Assembly: GCF_000155595.1 (NCBI RefSeq)
Contig: NZ_DS989904.1
Span: 4,147,987 to 4,211,986 of the forward strand
DNA: 64,000 bases
Origin: Synechococcus sp. PCC 7335
GTDB taxonomy: Bacteria; Cyanobacteriota; Cyanobacteriia; Phormidesmidales; Phormidesmidaceae
Reading direction: 5' to 3'
The notes beneath the pieces are model-generated. The model searched no databases, had not been told where the DNA came from, and saw only the letters and a program-made list of their open reading frames with translations. Shown here one piece after another: positions 16,013 through 26,053 of the stretch. Position 1 is the stretch's first letter. Every line of letters begins with the position of its first letter. A program made the translations under genes and the position numbers.

Positions 16013-17008
16013 TCATAATGCGCTAGGGTAGTGACAGGCGACCTCATGGCTAGCGCTAAGGGGCCGAAGGTTTGGTTGGGCTTGCTGGCAGTGATCATCG
16101 CTTTTTGGACAGCGCCCATAGAGGCGGCAAACATGGGGAGAAGGATTGATGGGGCTACGTGGCTCTCCCGTCAGCGGAATTCGTTGTGGAACGGCAGCAA
16201 AACTAGGAATCGCCGAAACGAGCGCCTGTGTGTAGGGATGCTGGGGATGATTGAAGATGGTGTCGGTAGGACCCGTTTCTACAAGCTTGCCAAGATACAT
16301 CACTAAAATGCGATCGCATAATAATCTCACTACGTTTAGATCGTGCGAGATGAATAGGTAGCTCATGTTGAGCTGCTGTTTGAGATCTTTGAGCAGATGC
16401 AGAATGATGGCCTGGACAGAAACGTCAAGGGCAGACGTCGGCTCATCAAGAATGAGAAGTTTAGGGTTTAAAGCGATCGCCCGAGCAATGCCCACGCGGG
16501 CTTTTTGTCCGCCAGATAGCTGATGAGGAAAGCGGCTGAGTAGCTCTGTTGGAAGACCGACTAGCTGGGCAAGTTCGGCAGCGCGCTGCTGTAGCTGTGG
16601 TTTTGTGTAAGTAGGGCCTAGTCGTTTAATTGGCTCTGCGATCGTGTCGAAAGCAGTAAACCGTGGATTTAGACTATCGCTATGGTCTTGAAAAACCATC
16701 TGTAGATCGGCTCGGTATGGACTGTGAGAGAACATACTGACTGGAATTTGACCGATAGAAACGTTGTTAAATAGGACTTTCCCAGATGTTGGCTCAATCA
16801 AACGAGCAATCAAACGAATTAAGGTAGATTTCCCGCAGCCAGATTCACCGACTAAGCCAATACTTTCTCCTGGCTGAATGCTGAAGGTGACCCCATCTAC
16901 CGCATGAAGATGAGATGGCCGCTGGCGAGAAAGCCAGGCAGCAGAGGCTGAATTAACTGGGAAATGTTTGGCAAGCTCTGAAACTTGTAGCAGAGGAGCG
17001 TTGTTCAT
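16013..17008 (-). CDS. Peptide ABC importer ATPase, second subunit (DppF/OppF type)
   Basis: 331 residues from the ATG at 17008, which overlaps the preceding gene's stop in ATGA; a longer reading from 17113 lies inside that gene. Walker A is GESGCGKST, the signature is LSGGQKARVGIARAI, Walker B is LLILDEPTSALD. The C-terminal extension has the Cys motif CRLYGRCPKSDDHC typical of Opp/Dpp ATPases, where recent structures place an iron-sulfur cluster. It is the last gene of the five-gene importer operon. Confidence 0.92.
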   Translation of the reverse strand: MNNAPLLQVSELAKHFPVNSASAAWLSRQRPSHLHAVDGVTFSIQPGESIGLVGESGCGKSTLIRLIARLIEPTSGKVLFNNVSIGQIPVSMFSHSPYRADLQMVFQDHSDSLNPRFTAFDTIAEPIKRLGPTYTKPQLQQRAAELAQLVGLPTELLSRFPHQLSGGQKARVGIARAIALNPKLLILDEPTSALDVSVQAIILHLLKDLKQQLNMSYLFISHDLNVVRLLCDRILVMYLGKLVETGPTDTIFNHPQHPYTQALVSAIPSFAAVPQRIPLTGEPRSPINPSPHVCRLYGRCPKSDDHCQQAQPNLRPLSASHEVACHYPSAL

Positions 17009-18072
17009 GTCGTGTCTATTTCTAGCGGGTGCCAGCAGGCGACCTGATGATCTTGAGTAATCTGTTGTTCTAAAAGGGGCGCGCTGAAGCACTGGTCGGT
17101 AGCGCGATCGCACCGACTGATAAACCGACAGGGCGGCAGGTCTGCTCGGCGCAAGTCTGGTAGGTCCCCTAGAATAGGAACCAAATCATTGAACCCCTTA
17201 TGCGGCTCAGGCGTGGCGGCAATTAGCTTGGTGGTATAAGGATGAGCGGGAGAGCGAAAAAGCATATGAGTCGGGGCGCTTTCAACTAGATGGCCAGCGT
17301 GCATAACCAGGATGCGATCGCAGTATTCTGAGGCTAGTGCTAAATCGTGAGTGATCACAATGGTCGCCATTCGCTTTGCCGTGGCTAGCTCTTTGAGCAG
17401 CGTCATTACCGTAGCTTGAGTAGTGACATCTAGACCGGTTGTCGGTTCGTCAGCAATCAGTAGCTGGGGGGAACAGGCGATCGCCAAAGCAATCATAACG
17501 CGCTGACATAGACCACCCGAAAGCTCGTAAGGGTAGGCATTGTAGCGCTGCCGTGGGTCAGGGATTCTAACGCTGGCGAGCAGTTCTAATGCACGTGGCT
17601 TAAGTTGAGTTCTAGAAAGCGTAGTGTGAGCGCGCAAAACATCGACAATTTGCTTACCCACTTTGCGAATTGGATTCAGCGCAGTGCGCGGACTCTGAAA
17701 AATCATCGACAGTGCTTTGCCGCGTAGCCGCCTCAGTTCTTTCTCAGAAGTTTTCAGTAAATCGTAGGTGTCAGACTGCTGCCAAAGAACCTCGCCACTA
17801 GTGATGTGAGCCGCCGGATCGAGGATGCCCATAATGGCCAGAGCAAGGACAGACTTTCCAGAGCCAGATTCGCCGACAATACCCACTGTTTCACTAGGGT
17901 AAACCTGTAAACTAATGTTTTCTAGAGCGTTGACAGTACCAGTACGGGTACGAAATTCCAGAGAAAGATTTCGAACAGAAAGAAGAGACATACCATCGCT
18001 TGAAACCGTTTCTCCTGTGAGGGAATCTACTTTGTACTGTGAAAACTGAGCGACCTGTGGATTATCTTTCAC
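17005..18072 (-). CDS. Peptide ABC importer ATPase, first subunit (DppD/OppD type)
   Basis: 355 residues, GTG start at 18072 overlapping the dppC-type stop (GTGA). Walker A GESGSGKSV, signature LSGGLCQRVMIALAIA (LSGG variant with LCQ), Walker B LLIADEPTTGLD, and the C-terminal Cys motif CRFISRCDRATDQC. About 30 extra residues precede the first beta strand. It forms the heterodimeric motor with the 16013 gene. Confidence 0.92.
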   Translation of the reverse strand: MKDNPQVAQFSQYKVDSLTGETVSSDGMSLLSVRNLSLEFRTRTGTVNALENISLQVYPSETVGIVGESGSGKSVLALAIMGILDPAAHITSGEVLWQQSDTYDLLKTSEKELRRLRGKALSMIFQSPRTALNPIRKVGKQIVDVLRAHTTLSRTQLKPRALELLASVRIPDPRQRYNAYPYELSGGLCQRVMIALAIACSPQLLIADEPTTGLDVTTQATVMTLLKELATAKRMATIVITHDLALASEYCDRILVMHAGHLVESAPTHMLFRSPAHPYTTKLIAATPEPHKGFNDLVPILGDLPDLRRADLPPCRFISRCDRATDQCFSAPLLEQQITQDHQVACWHPLEIDTT

Positions 18073-18938
18073 GTTCTCATCCTGGGGTCAATCAAATCTC
18101 TTAGGCCATCACCTAGCAGATTGAAACAAAACACGGCAATCATCAGAACAATACCGGGGAAGATAGCTAGCCACCATTCTCCAGAGATAATATAGGTTGC
18201 TCCTTCAGCGACCATAATGCCCCATTCGGGTGTAGGGGGACGGACACCCAGGCCAATAAAAGAAAGTCCAGCAGCGTTAAGAATGGCCCATCCCATGTTG
18301 AGTGAAATATGCACCATCATCACAGGAAGAACGTTGGGAAATAAATGGTATGTCATGATTTGCAGGTGATTGTTACCGGCTAGGCGCGCAGCTTCTACAT
18401 AGCCAGCCTCACGACGAATCAACACTTCGGAGCGAATAACGCGGGTATAAAGCGGAATGTTGATGACCGCAGTCGCGTAAATAATGTTCTCGACTGTATT
18501 ACCGAGCGCCGCTACTAGTCCCATTGCTAGAACGAACAAAGGAAAAGCCATGATGGTATCGACCAAGCGACTGATAATGCGATCTGCTAGACCACCAAAG
18601 TAGCCTGCACAGGTGCCTAGGATACTACCGAGAAAAAATGAAAGCGCAACGGCAACCACAGCAATACCTAGGTCTAACCGAGTCGCCACAATCACGCGGC
18701 TAAGGATGTCGCGGCCAAGATCATCAGTGCCAAACCAGTGCGAGACTGTCGGGGGTGAGAGCGGAACGGTGGCGTCGCTAGCGAGCGGATCATAAGGGGC
18801 GATCGCACTGCCAAACAGCGCAAATAGCACTAGGACAAAGAATAGAAGAAACGCGAAGAAGGTAACAATATTCTCGCTAATAATATAGCGAGCCTGTGAC
18901 CAGAAAGATTGCTTTGAAGAGGTCTGTAGCAAAGTCAC
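18069..18938 (-). CDS. Peptide ABC importer permease, DppC type
   Basis: 289 residues, GTG start overlapping the upstream stop by 4 nt. It shows the family markers APYDPLASDATVPLSPP and HWFGTDDLGRDILSRVI, six membrane segments, and the EAA-like loop EAARLAGNNHLQIMTYHLFPNVLPV. It ends in FNLLGDGLRDLIDPR, as standard for DppC. It pairs with the DppB-type gene at 18935-19963. Confidence 0.93.
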   Translation of the reverse strand: MTLLQTSSKQSFWSQARYIISENIVTFFAFLLFFVLVLFALFGSAIAPYDPLASDATVPLSPPTVSHWFGTDDLGRDILSRVIVATRLDLGIAVVAVALSFFLGSILGTCAGYFGGLADRIISRLVDTIMAFPLFVLAMGLVAALGNTVENIIYATAVINIPLYTRVIRSEVLIRREAGYVEAARLAGNNHLQIMTYHLFPNVLPVMMVHISLNMGWAILNAAGLSFIGLGVRPPTPEWGIMVAEGATYIISGEWWLAIFPGIVLMIAVFCFNLLGDGLRDLIDPRMRT

Positions 18939-19963
18939 GATTCTACCCCCGCTCTAGGATCAATCACGACGTACAACAAATCGATCAGCAGATTAAGCAC
19001 GACATACAGCAAAGCCATCGTTAGCACAAATCCTTGCACCGCTGCATAGTCTGAAGCGACCAAGGCCGACACAGCGTAAGAACCGATTCCTGGCCAGGAG
19101 AACACTTTTTCTACCAGCACATTTGCACCCAGTAAGAAAGAGAAAACAACACCTAAAGTGGTGACAATAGGTAAAAGAGCATTACGAAAAGCGTAGCCAA
19201 ACAGCACGGTTCTAGTAGATAGACCACTCGCTCTAGCAGTGCGAATAAAATCGCTAGAGAGTACAGCAAGCATCGCTGCTCGAGTAACTCTAGCTAGCGG
19301 CGCTAGGGCAAACAGACCGAGAGTAACAGCCGGTAAAAATAGCTGTGACAGCGCTGCCCAAAAGATTTCTAGATTACCTGACAAAAGGCTATCTATCAGA
19401 TATAGGCCTGTAATAGAGCGAGGGGGAGAATAAAGAATATCCAACCGTCCAAGCGGCGCTGGTGCGATTCCAAAGAGAAAGTAAAAGACATAGATCAGTA
19501 AAAGACCTGTGAAGAAAGTAGGCAGAGAAACGCCTGCTGTTGCCAAGACCCGAACGCCATGGTCTATCCAAGACCCGGGACGAGTGGCAGCGAGAATACC
19601 CAAAGGGATCGCTAACGTGAGTGAAAAGAACAGCCCTGCCAACGTTAATTCTAAAGAAGCTGGCAGCCGAGTGAGCAAGTCAGAAAGAACCGTTTGGCCT
19701 GTAGTCAGTGAACTACCAAGATCGCCTCGCGCCAGTTCTCCAAGATAAATGAAAAATTGTTCTGGAAGGCTGCGATTGAGACCTAACGTTTCACGAACTT
19801 GCTCTATAGCCTCTTGGCTAGCAGCAGGCCCGGCGAAGTAAGCCGCCGGATCACCAGGTAGAGCGCGAGTGAGGATAAAGGTAAGGACAATAACGCCAAG
19901 CACACTCGGAATAGCAGCAAAGGTTCGACGAGCGATCAAGGCGGCGGTAGAGGAGCGAGCCAT
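18935..19963 (-). CDS. Peptide ABC importer permease, DppB type
   Basis: 342 residues. FTLTRALPGDPAAYFAG-type N-terminus (here FILTRALPGDPAAYFAGPAAS), six membrane segments, EAA-like loop ARASGLSTRTVLFGYAFRNALLPIVT, and the ending LLIDLLYVVIDPR. The ATG is 1 nt from the stop of the substrate-binding gene, so the five genes read as one transcript starting at 21650. Confidence 0.93.
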   Translation of the reverse strand: MARSSTAALIARRTFAAIPSVLGVIVLTFILTRALPGDPAAYFAGPAASQEAIEQVRETLGLNRSLPEQFFIYLGELARGDLGSSLTTGQTVLSDLLTRLPASLELTLAGLFFSLTLAIPLGILAATRPGSWIDHGVRVLATAGVSLPTFFTGLLLIYVFYFLFGIAPAPLGRLDILYSPPRSITGLYLIDSLLSGNLEIFWAALSQLFLPAVTLGLFALAPLARVTRAAMLAVLSSDFIRTARASGLSTRTVLFGYAFRNALLPIVTTLGVVFSFLLGANVLVEKVFSWPGIGSYAVSALVASDYAAVQGFVLTMALLYVVLNLLIDLLYVVIDPRAGVES

Positions 19964-19964
19964 A

Positions 19965-21650
19965 CTACACCTTCTCTAGAGGGCGATAGTCTAGCTGACG
20001 GTGAAACCAGTACTGATAGCCTTCAACATTGTTTTGCATAGCGACAGACAGGTAAGGCTGCGCGATTGGAATACGCGGCATTTCTTCGAATGCAATTTTC
20101 AAGAATCCTTTGACGTTTTCCTCATACTCAGGTGTCCCTGCTTCTTGTTTTAGAGCCGCATCTACAAACGTATCTAGCTTAGGATTCTGGTAGGAACTGC
20201 CGTTGAAAGTGGCATTTTGACCGTGATAGGAATAGAAGAAAAAATAGTCAGGGTAGTTGAGCCAGCCGCCAAATCCGTTGACAATCATAGGTCGGCTTTT
20301 TTCGACTAGCACGCCTCTAAAATTGGCGCTAGGCACCTTCTCCAAAGTTACATTGATGCCAAGCGGTGCTAGCGCCTCTTGGATAAGTACACACATCGGC
20401 TCGGCCCATTCCTGGGTACCTAAATCAAAGGCAAGCGTAGTATCAAAGCCGTCTGGATAGCCGGATTCGGCCATCAGCGCTTGGGCTCTATCTGGATCTG
20501 TATTGTAAGGATAGGGCTGGGGCCATTCAATCGTACTAGGCTCCATACTTTGCGCCCCGTACATAGGGACACACTGGCCATAGAGCGCAGTTTCTACAAT
20601 GGCATCATAGGGCATGGCGTAGGCGACGGCCTGACGAACTTTGACATCGCTGAAGGGGTTAGCGGCTCCAGAAAGTTCTGCCTGGGTATTGAGATCGACA
20701 GCGTACAGACAGTTTTCAATCGGCGTAGAGACCACAGTGAATCTATCGGTGGCGCTCAGTTCACTGATGTCTTTCTCAGAGACGTTATAGAACATATCGA
20801 CATCTCCTCTTTCTAGCAGAGCGCGACGATTGCCCGCTTCAGGAACGTTGAGTTCAATGATTCTTTCAATAGCGGGGAGCGGCCCAGATTTCCAGTCGTC
20901 GTTTCGCACGAGTACCACCCGCTCTTCGGGCTGAAAAGTTTCTAGCTTGTAGGCACCGCCGCCAGCAGGGTTAGCATTCGCCCATTCGAGGCCCCAAGGA
21001 TCGTCTTCGGTAACGTGAGGTTCTATCAGCGCAGAGTTCATAATGGCTGGAATTGGAACAGCCATATCCATCAGCGTCAGTTTGTCCTTGCGGATAAAGT
21101 CAACTCTAAAGGTGTGGTCGTCAACAATCACGAACTGATCAGGGCTTTCGAGGGCGCCTGCTTTCATCTGAAAGGTAGGAAAGCCACCTACCGAGACCGC
21201 TCGGTCGTAAGACCATTTCACATCTTTGGCAGTGATAGGCGTACCGTCATGAAAAGTAGCGTCTTGCCGGAGGTTGAAGGTAGCAGATAGCCCGTCTTCT
21301 GCCACTTCCCATGACTCAGCAAGTTCGGGTTGGATATCGGTATAGTCGTAGGAAAGAGAGCCGTCTTCGAGGGTTTTGGTGCCGAAGGTGACAAGGCGAT
21401 CGTAAATTGCCCAAGAGGTCCCATAGGCAGGGCGGTTAGTGCCGACTTGGTGCAGGTCTAGCCCATTAGGGAAGCCACCGCCTTGAACAATAGTAAGCGC
21501 ACTTCCTTCAGAATTATCTTCGCTGCTGTCGGTTGAGTCGCTACTAGGTTCAGTGGGCTCAGAAGTGCTTCCACAGGCATTGATCAAGGCTGCTAGAGAG
21601 ATACCGGTCGTAAACGCTGCTCCCTGCTTGAATAAATCTCGTCGCCGCAT
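19965..21650 (-). CDS. Peptide ABC importer substrate-binding lipoprotein (SBP family 5)
   Basis: 561 residues. The N-terminus combines a twin-arginine-like MRRRDLF with a hydrophobic stretch and a lipobox-like LINAC with Cys26, so it is probably a Tat-exported lipoprotein; this reading is inferred. A Ser/Glu/Asp-rich tether follows. Mature motifs of family 5 are visible: WEVAEDGLSATFNLRQDATFHDGTPITAKDV and SDVKVRQAVAYAMPYD. The ligand (peptides, or another family-5 substrate such as nickel or opines) cannot be decided. First gene of the importer operon. Confidence 0.92.
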   Translation of the reverse strand: MRRRDLFKQGAAFTTGISLAALINACGSTSEPTEPSSDSTDSSEDNSEGSALTIVQGGGFPNGLDLHQVGTNRPAYGTSWAIYDRLVTFGTKTLEDGSLSYDYTDIQPELAESWEVAEDGLSATFNLRQDATFHDGTPITAKDVKWSYDRAVSVGGFPTFQMKAGALESPDQFVIVDDHTFRVDFIRKDKLTLMDMAVPIPAIMNSALIEPHVTEDDPWGLEWANANPAGGGAYKLETFQPEERVVLVRNDDWKSGPLPAIERIIELNVPEAGNRRALLERGDVDMFYNVSEKDISELSATDRFTVVSTPIENCLYAVDLNTQAELSGAANPFSDVKVRQAVAYAMPYDAIVETALYGQCVPMYGAQSMEPSTIEWPQPYPYNTDPDRAQALMAESGYPDGFDTTLAFDLGTQEWAEPMCVLIQEALAPLGINVTLEKVPSANFRGVLVEKSRPMIVNGFGGWLNYPDYFFFYSYHGQNATFNGSSYQNPKLDTFVDAALKQEAGTPEYEENVKGFLKIAFEEMPRIPIAQPYLSVAMQNNVEGYQYWFHRQLDYRPLEKV

Positions 21651-22042
21651 AGCTATGTTTCTCTCCCAACTCGTTTGGCAAGTACCATTGATTGAAGGTT
21701 AGAAGACGTAGATGAATCTTTCTGGGAAGAATTCGAGAAGAATTCGAGAAGAACTACAAGGAGAGTGAAGATTTCTATGCTGTTCACGCTGATGGTAACT
21801 TGCCAAGGGTTTGAACGGGGTTGATAGATGAAAGTTGTCTATCAGGTGGATATAGAGATGGATGTATTCGTAAGCTGGATGGGTAAGTACCGGCGTGTAG
21901 AGGTCTCTTTTGCCTCTGGGGATAGGCTTCAAGAACGGGTATTTAGAACGCTACAGTTTTTGAGCTACTATTTCAGATAGCCTTTCCTATTAAAAGAATA
22001 ATAAGACAGTTAATTGTAAGGCCTGTTATTCCAAGAAGAACA
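21651..22042. other. 392-bp divergent spacer with an 11-bp tandem repeat
   Basis: gaagaattcga occurs at 21726-21736 and 21737-21747, with a truncated third copy, about 80 nt upstream of the importer operon. No gene is convincing here. Confidence 0.6.
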
Positions 22043-22357
22043 ATGCTGACCTTCCGGCGAGTGACTATCTTCAGCAGCGTAGTTGCGAGCCTATGCGTTT
22101 TGATACTTCCCCTTTGGATTCTGGGTGTTCCAGGGATAGAGAATGACTATGCGAGGGGTTGGAGGATGGGACTCAACGCTATTTTGCTTTATCCACTTTC
22201 CTGCCTAATAAACTATGCTTTCTATCTCCTTCTTACTAGATTGAGTAGTGTTGGTCGGCTACGTCGTCAACAGATTAATCGCTCTGTTGCGATCGCACTA
22301 CTCACTTTATTCGGGCTACGAATGATTCAAGCTTTTACAATAATCATAGGAGCATAA
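22043..22357 (+). CDS. Small membrane protein, unknown
   Basis: 104 residues with three hydrophobic segments (about 8-30, 45-67, 82-103) and basic loops. No family recognised. It ends 8 nt before the GTG of the CHASE histidine kinase, so it is likely co-transcribed and may serve in the same sensing unit. Weak ribosome site (AAGAAGAAC). Confidence 0.6.
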   Translation: MLTFRRVTIFSSVVASLCVLILPLWILGVPGIENDYARGWRMGLNAILLYPLSCLINYAFYLLLTRLSSVGRLRRQQINRSVAIALLTLFGLRMIQAFTIIIGA

Positions 22358-22365
22358 TCGTCCTT

Positions 22366-24186
22366 GTGCGTATAGGCCGTCCTACTCTACCTATTGCGCT
22401 AACGCTGGCTGTAGGCATCGGCCTTTCTGGGCTAAGTGCTGCTGCGATCGCCCGTCAAGAACGCACCAACCAACGCCTTCAGTTCCAACGTCAAACGGAT
22501 AGTCTTGCCACTTCACTCCAGCGCAGTATCAACCGGTACACCGACATTCTGTTATCCTTAAGCGATTTCTACGCGGTCGCAGAACAAACCATTCCCCGCA
22601 CCGATTTTAACCGTTTTGTAGAACGAGCACTGGCCACCTACCCAGGCATTCAAGCGCTAGAATGGGCTCCTTTCGTACTAGCTGATACGCTCAACGCCCA
22701 GGGAACTGATAGTCAATTAACTGAAATCAAAGCGGAGAATTCTGGTCTGCCAACCCGGACGACTTTCGAGGCGACCATTAGAGCTGAAGGCTATCCTACT
22801 TTTCAAATCACTGAGCAGGATAGTCAAGGGAAGCTAGTCCGTGCAGGCGATCGCCCCTACTATGTCCCAGTTACATATGTGCAGCCTTACAAAGGCAATG
22901 AGCCTGCACTTGGCTATGATCTGACCTCTGATGATATACGCCAAGCTGCGCTAGAAACCGCGCGTGATACAGGCCGCGTTGCGGCTTCTGGTCGGATTCG
23001 ATTGGTCCAAGAAGATAACAACCAGTTTGGCTTTCTGGTCTTCCTACCGCTGTATTCATCTCGGATGGTGCCTAGCTCCGTTCAAGACCGCCGAGCGCAG
23101 CTACAGGGTTATCTACTCGGTGTTTTTCGAGTCGCAGAGGTTGTAGAAGAATCTCTTGAAACGTTCAGCTACGATATTGATTTCGCGCTCAGCGATCGCT
23201 CAGCTTCTCCTACTGAAGAACTTCTTGGGGTCTATCAAGCAAACACTCGAACGGTTACAACAGTTTTTCAGAGAAACGCTCTTCTGACAAACCGGAAGCA
23301 ACGGACACTTTGCCCAACAGTTGAAGCCTGCGTTCATCAGCTTACGGTAGGTGAACGCTCTTGGGTGATCGCTTTCACGCCTGCCGCGAACTATCCGACA
23401 ACTACCCCGTGGCGAGCTTTGTCTACCTTGATTATCGGCCTGCTACTAACCTTTATGGTTGCTCGCTACTTTGCTCAGACTCAAAGCGCGTTGATCAAAA
23501 CTCAAGAACTCAGCGCTCTCAAAATTCGTCTTTTCTCGATGGCTTCTCACGAATTACGAACGCCTTTGGCAAGCATCTTGCTTTCTGCTCAGGTGTTGGA
23601 AACAGACTTAGATAGAACAGAGCGTCCTCGGATCTACCGCCGGATTCGAGCGGCTGCTAAGCGTATGAATCAGCTTCTAGGAGACTTGTTGACGCTGGCA
23701 CGAGCTGAGTCTGGCAAGCTTGAATTCTCGCCAGAAACGCTCAATCTATCCTTGTTTTGCAAACAGATCATTGATGAAGTGAGGTGTAGTTTTGACGTTC
23801 CGCCTACTGTCAACTTTATTGTTTCATCGACAGTGCCAACAGCGGCCTATTTCGATCCTCAGCTACTACGAGCAGTGCTCACTAATTTGCTTTCTAATGC
23901 GGTGAAATATTCTAAGGAGCTACCACAGGTGTCACTGAGCGTCACGTGTCAGCTTCATAATCTAGTTTTTCAAGTGAGCGATCGCGGCATCGGTATTCAT
24001 AAAGCAGATCAAGCCCGGCTCAATGAAGCTTTCTATCGGGGCAAGAATGTAGGCCATATTCAAGGGACGGGACTCGGACTTTCGGTTGTCTCTGCCTGTC
24101 TACAATTGCATCACGGCACTCTGCTTTGCGAAAGCGCTTTAGGTGAAGGTACTACGTTTACCGTAACGCTACCTCAGATAGAGTAG
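22366..24186 (+). CDS. CHASE-domain membrane histidine kinase
   Basis: 606 residues from GTG. TM1 at about 8-28, a periplasmic CHASE-type domain about 75-310 (NRFVERALATYPGIQALEWAPFV, then RDTGRVAASGRIRLVQ), TM2 about 350-368, HisKA with His395 in SMASHELRTPLASIL, and HATPase with NLLSNAVKYS, DRGIGI and GTGLGLSVV. CHASE domains sense extracellular small molecules; the ligand is unknown. The response regulator gene at 24254 converges on it and is its most likely partner by location. Confidence 0.93.
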   Translation: MRIGRPTLPIALTLAVGIGLSGLSAAAIARQERTNQRLQFQRQTDSLATSLQRSINRYTDILLSLSDFYAVAEQTIPRTDFNRFVERALATYPGIQALEWAPFVLADTLNAQGTDSQLTEIKAENSGLPTRTTFEATIRAEGYPTFQITEQDSQGKLVRAGDRPYYVPVTYVQPYKGNEPALGYDLTSDDIRQAALETARDTGRVAASGRIRLVQEDNNQFGFLVFLPLYSSRMVPSSVQDRRAQLQGYLLGVFRVAEVVEESLETFSYDIDFALSDRSASPTEELLGVYQANTRTVTTVFQRNALLTNRKQRTLCPTVEACVHQLTVGERSWVIAFTPAANYPTTTPWRALSTLIIGLLLTFMVARYFAQTQSALIKTQELSALKIRLFSMASHELRTPLASILLSAQVLETDLDRTERPRIYRRIRAAAKRMNQLLGDLLTLARAESGKLEFSPETLNLSLFCKQIIDEVRCSFDVPPTVNFIVSSTVPTAAYFDPQLLRAVLTNLLSNAVKYSKELPQVSLSVTCQLHNLVFQVSDRGIGIHKADQARLNEAFYRGKNVGHIQGTGLGLSVVSACLQLHHGTLLCESALGEGTTFTVTLPQIE

Positions 24187-24253
24187 AAGATAGAGATATT
24201 TGTGATGGTCTCTATTAAAAACTTCTGTCGGTAGTCGGTTTAACCAAGGCGTA

Positions 24254-24928
24254 TCAAGCTAACTGAAGGCGATAGCCAACCCCATGGACCGTTTCAATAA
24301 AAGATTTAGGCGCACCAGCAGCTCTAAGTTTGTTGCGCAGACTTTTGATGTGCGCTTTGACGGTTTCTTCGTCAGGTGGACTTTGCAAAGACCACAGCGA
24401 CTCTAGAATGAAGCTACGGCTCAAAACACGGCGGCCATTTCGCATCAGCAATTCAAGAATAGAAAATTCTTTGGGGGTAAGCCGTAGAGCCTGCTGAGCA
24501 TAGCTAGCTTCATAAGTTTCAGGATTGAGCTGAAGATGTTCGTAGGCAAGGGCGATCGCCGCTGGTATGCTGCCTCGACGTAACAGCGCTCGAATCTGCG
24601 CTAGCAGCTCTGATAAATCAAAGGGCTTTACCATATAGGCGTCTGCGCCCGCATCTAGTCCACGAACCTTGTCTTGACTGGTATCACGCGCTGTTAGCAT
24701 TAGTACTGGGAGCTGATGACCTCGACTGCGTAGTCGCTGGCAAAGGCCAATCCCATCTAGATAGGGCAAGGTCACATCCATCAGCGTCAGGTCGTAGTCC
24801 AAAGTCTGCATCTGGCTCCAGCCGGCCTCACCATCTTTGACCACATCGACAATGTACTGCTCAGCCGTCAAAGCCTCTGAAAGCGACTCTGCTAGCTGAA
24901 TATCATCTTCAATTAATAGAAGACGCAT
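24254..24928 (-). CDS. OmpR-family response regulator
   Basis: 224 residues. Receiver domain 1-120 with acidic pocket EDD (7-9), phosphoacceptor Asp51 (LTLMDVTLP), and Lys101 (KPFDLSELLAQI). The winged helix about 130-224 contains LRLTPKEFSILELLMRNGRRVLSRSFI and the ending FIETVHGVGYRLQLA. It is convergent with the CHASE kinase (68 nt between stops). The 298-bp spacer upstream (24929-25226) holds no gene I can see. Confidence 0.92.
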   Translation of the reverse strand: MRLLLIEDDIQLAESLSEALTAEQYIVDVVKDGEAGWSQMQTLDYDLTLMDVTLPYLDGIGLCQRLRSRGHQLPVLMLTARDTSQDKVRGLDAGADAYMVKPFDLSELLAQIRALLRRGSIPAAIALAYEHLQLNPETYEASYAQQALRLTPKEFSILELLMRNGRRVLSRSFILESLWSLQSPPDEETVKAHIKSLRNKLRAAGAPKSFIETVHGVGYRLQLA

Positions 24929-25226
24929 AGCTGTGTCCCTGACTCTTGCGCGACTTCTCTAGCATGATGGATCTACAGCGGTTCGTTGTGTACTAGAGCA
25001 CATTCCTCGCGGCGATCTAAGCGGTTGTTTAAATTGTGGTAGCAGAGCACCGTCTATCGTCCCAGCTATACATACGCATTGCGCTGTAGACAGGAGCTAA
25101 AGCCTCCCGTGGTGTAGTAGGCACAGCGCGCAAAGCTATAGATCCACACAGAATCTTCTTAATCTGCGTGCCTGATTATATTAAGTTTAGATTATGAAAG
25201 GATAAGAAAAGGTTAATGACAGATAG

Positions 25227-25898
25227 ATGGCTATTGAAATAGCGACTCATTCCCCGTCGACTAAAAAGTACTTGAAAATAACTACTTTGCTAACGACCCT
25301 TAGCATATTTTCTCTAGCACTTATTGGGATGCAAACTGCTGTTCCAGTAGCACTTTTGACTCGAGATCCGGCTGCGATCGCCGACCATCCATTTTTCTAT
25401 GGAGCTGTTTCAAACATAGGCATACAGCTATGGACAGCAACAGCAGCAGTTTGTTTTATGGGCGCTGCTCTTGTTCATGCTTTTCAAACTGCAAAGGAAC
25501 AGAAGCATTTCCTATTAGTATTCGGTTGCTTCAGCGCGATATTAGGCCTAGACGATTTGTTCATGCTACATGAGTTAGTTTTCCCAAAGAACCTAGGCAT
25601 AGGAGAAAAGTTTGTGTTACTTGCCTATATTATTGCTTTCCTGCCATGTCTCTTTCGCTTTCGTAAACAATTCCTCAGGATACAGCCGCTTCTTTTCCTG
25701 CTAAGCATCACGCTATTTGCTTCTTCTGTCGGCTTCGATAACATTATTCCAACGAATAACCTATCGAAAAATAATACCTTTTTGATAGAAGACGGCTTCA
25801 AGTTTCTAGGGATTCTGCTATGGTTTCTCTATTTTACTTGGGTGTCTGTTCGTTCGGTTTTGATGTCGGTAGATACGCTATTGGCAGATCGTCATTAG
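25227..25898 (+). CDS. Multi-pass membrane protein, unknown
   Basis: 223 residues with about six hydrophobic segments (for example LTTLSIFSLALIGMQ, LWTATAAVCFMGAALVHAF, LLFLLSITLFASSVGF, LGILLWFLYFTWVSV). An acidic cluster with His (LDDLFMLHELVF) sits in the middle and could bind a metal; that is speculation. No family recognised. The ATG is preceded by AATGACAGATAG with only a weak ribosome site. Confidence 0.65.
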   Translation: MAIEIATHSPSTKKYLKITTLLTTLSIFSLALIGMQTAVPVALLTRDPAAIADHPFFYGAVSNIGIQLWTATAAVCFMGAALVHAFQTAKEQKHFLLVFGCFSAILGLDDLFMLHELVFPKNLGIGEKFVLLAYIIAFLPCLFRFRKQFLRIQPLLFLLSITLFASSVGFDNIIPTNNLSKNNTFLIEDGFKFLGILLWFLYFTWVSVRSVLMSVDTLLADRH

Positions 25899-26053
25899 CA
25901 GATAAAGCTAGACAATAGAACCCAATCTGTCGGTTTTATAGAGGTGCGATTGGTGATGCGATCGCCAGTATGAAATCGTATCTGTTGGTCAAGTATCTGA
26001 ACAACTAGCTACCTTGGGCTTTGATAAGGCGGTGTACCTATCACTATTTGCTT

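Noticed and set aside
17009-17113. N-terminal extension of the DppF-type ATPase
   Set aside because: It lies in another frame of the upstream gene; ATG 17008 with ATGA overlap is the normal start.
24190-24215. ATAGAGA / TCTCTAT hairpin between the kinase and the regulator
   Set aside because: 7-bp AU-rich stem with a 12-nt loop and no T-run; too weak to call a terminator.
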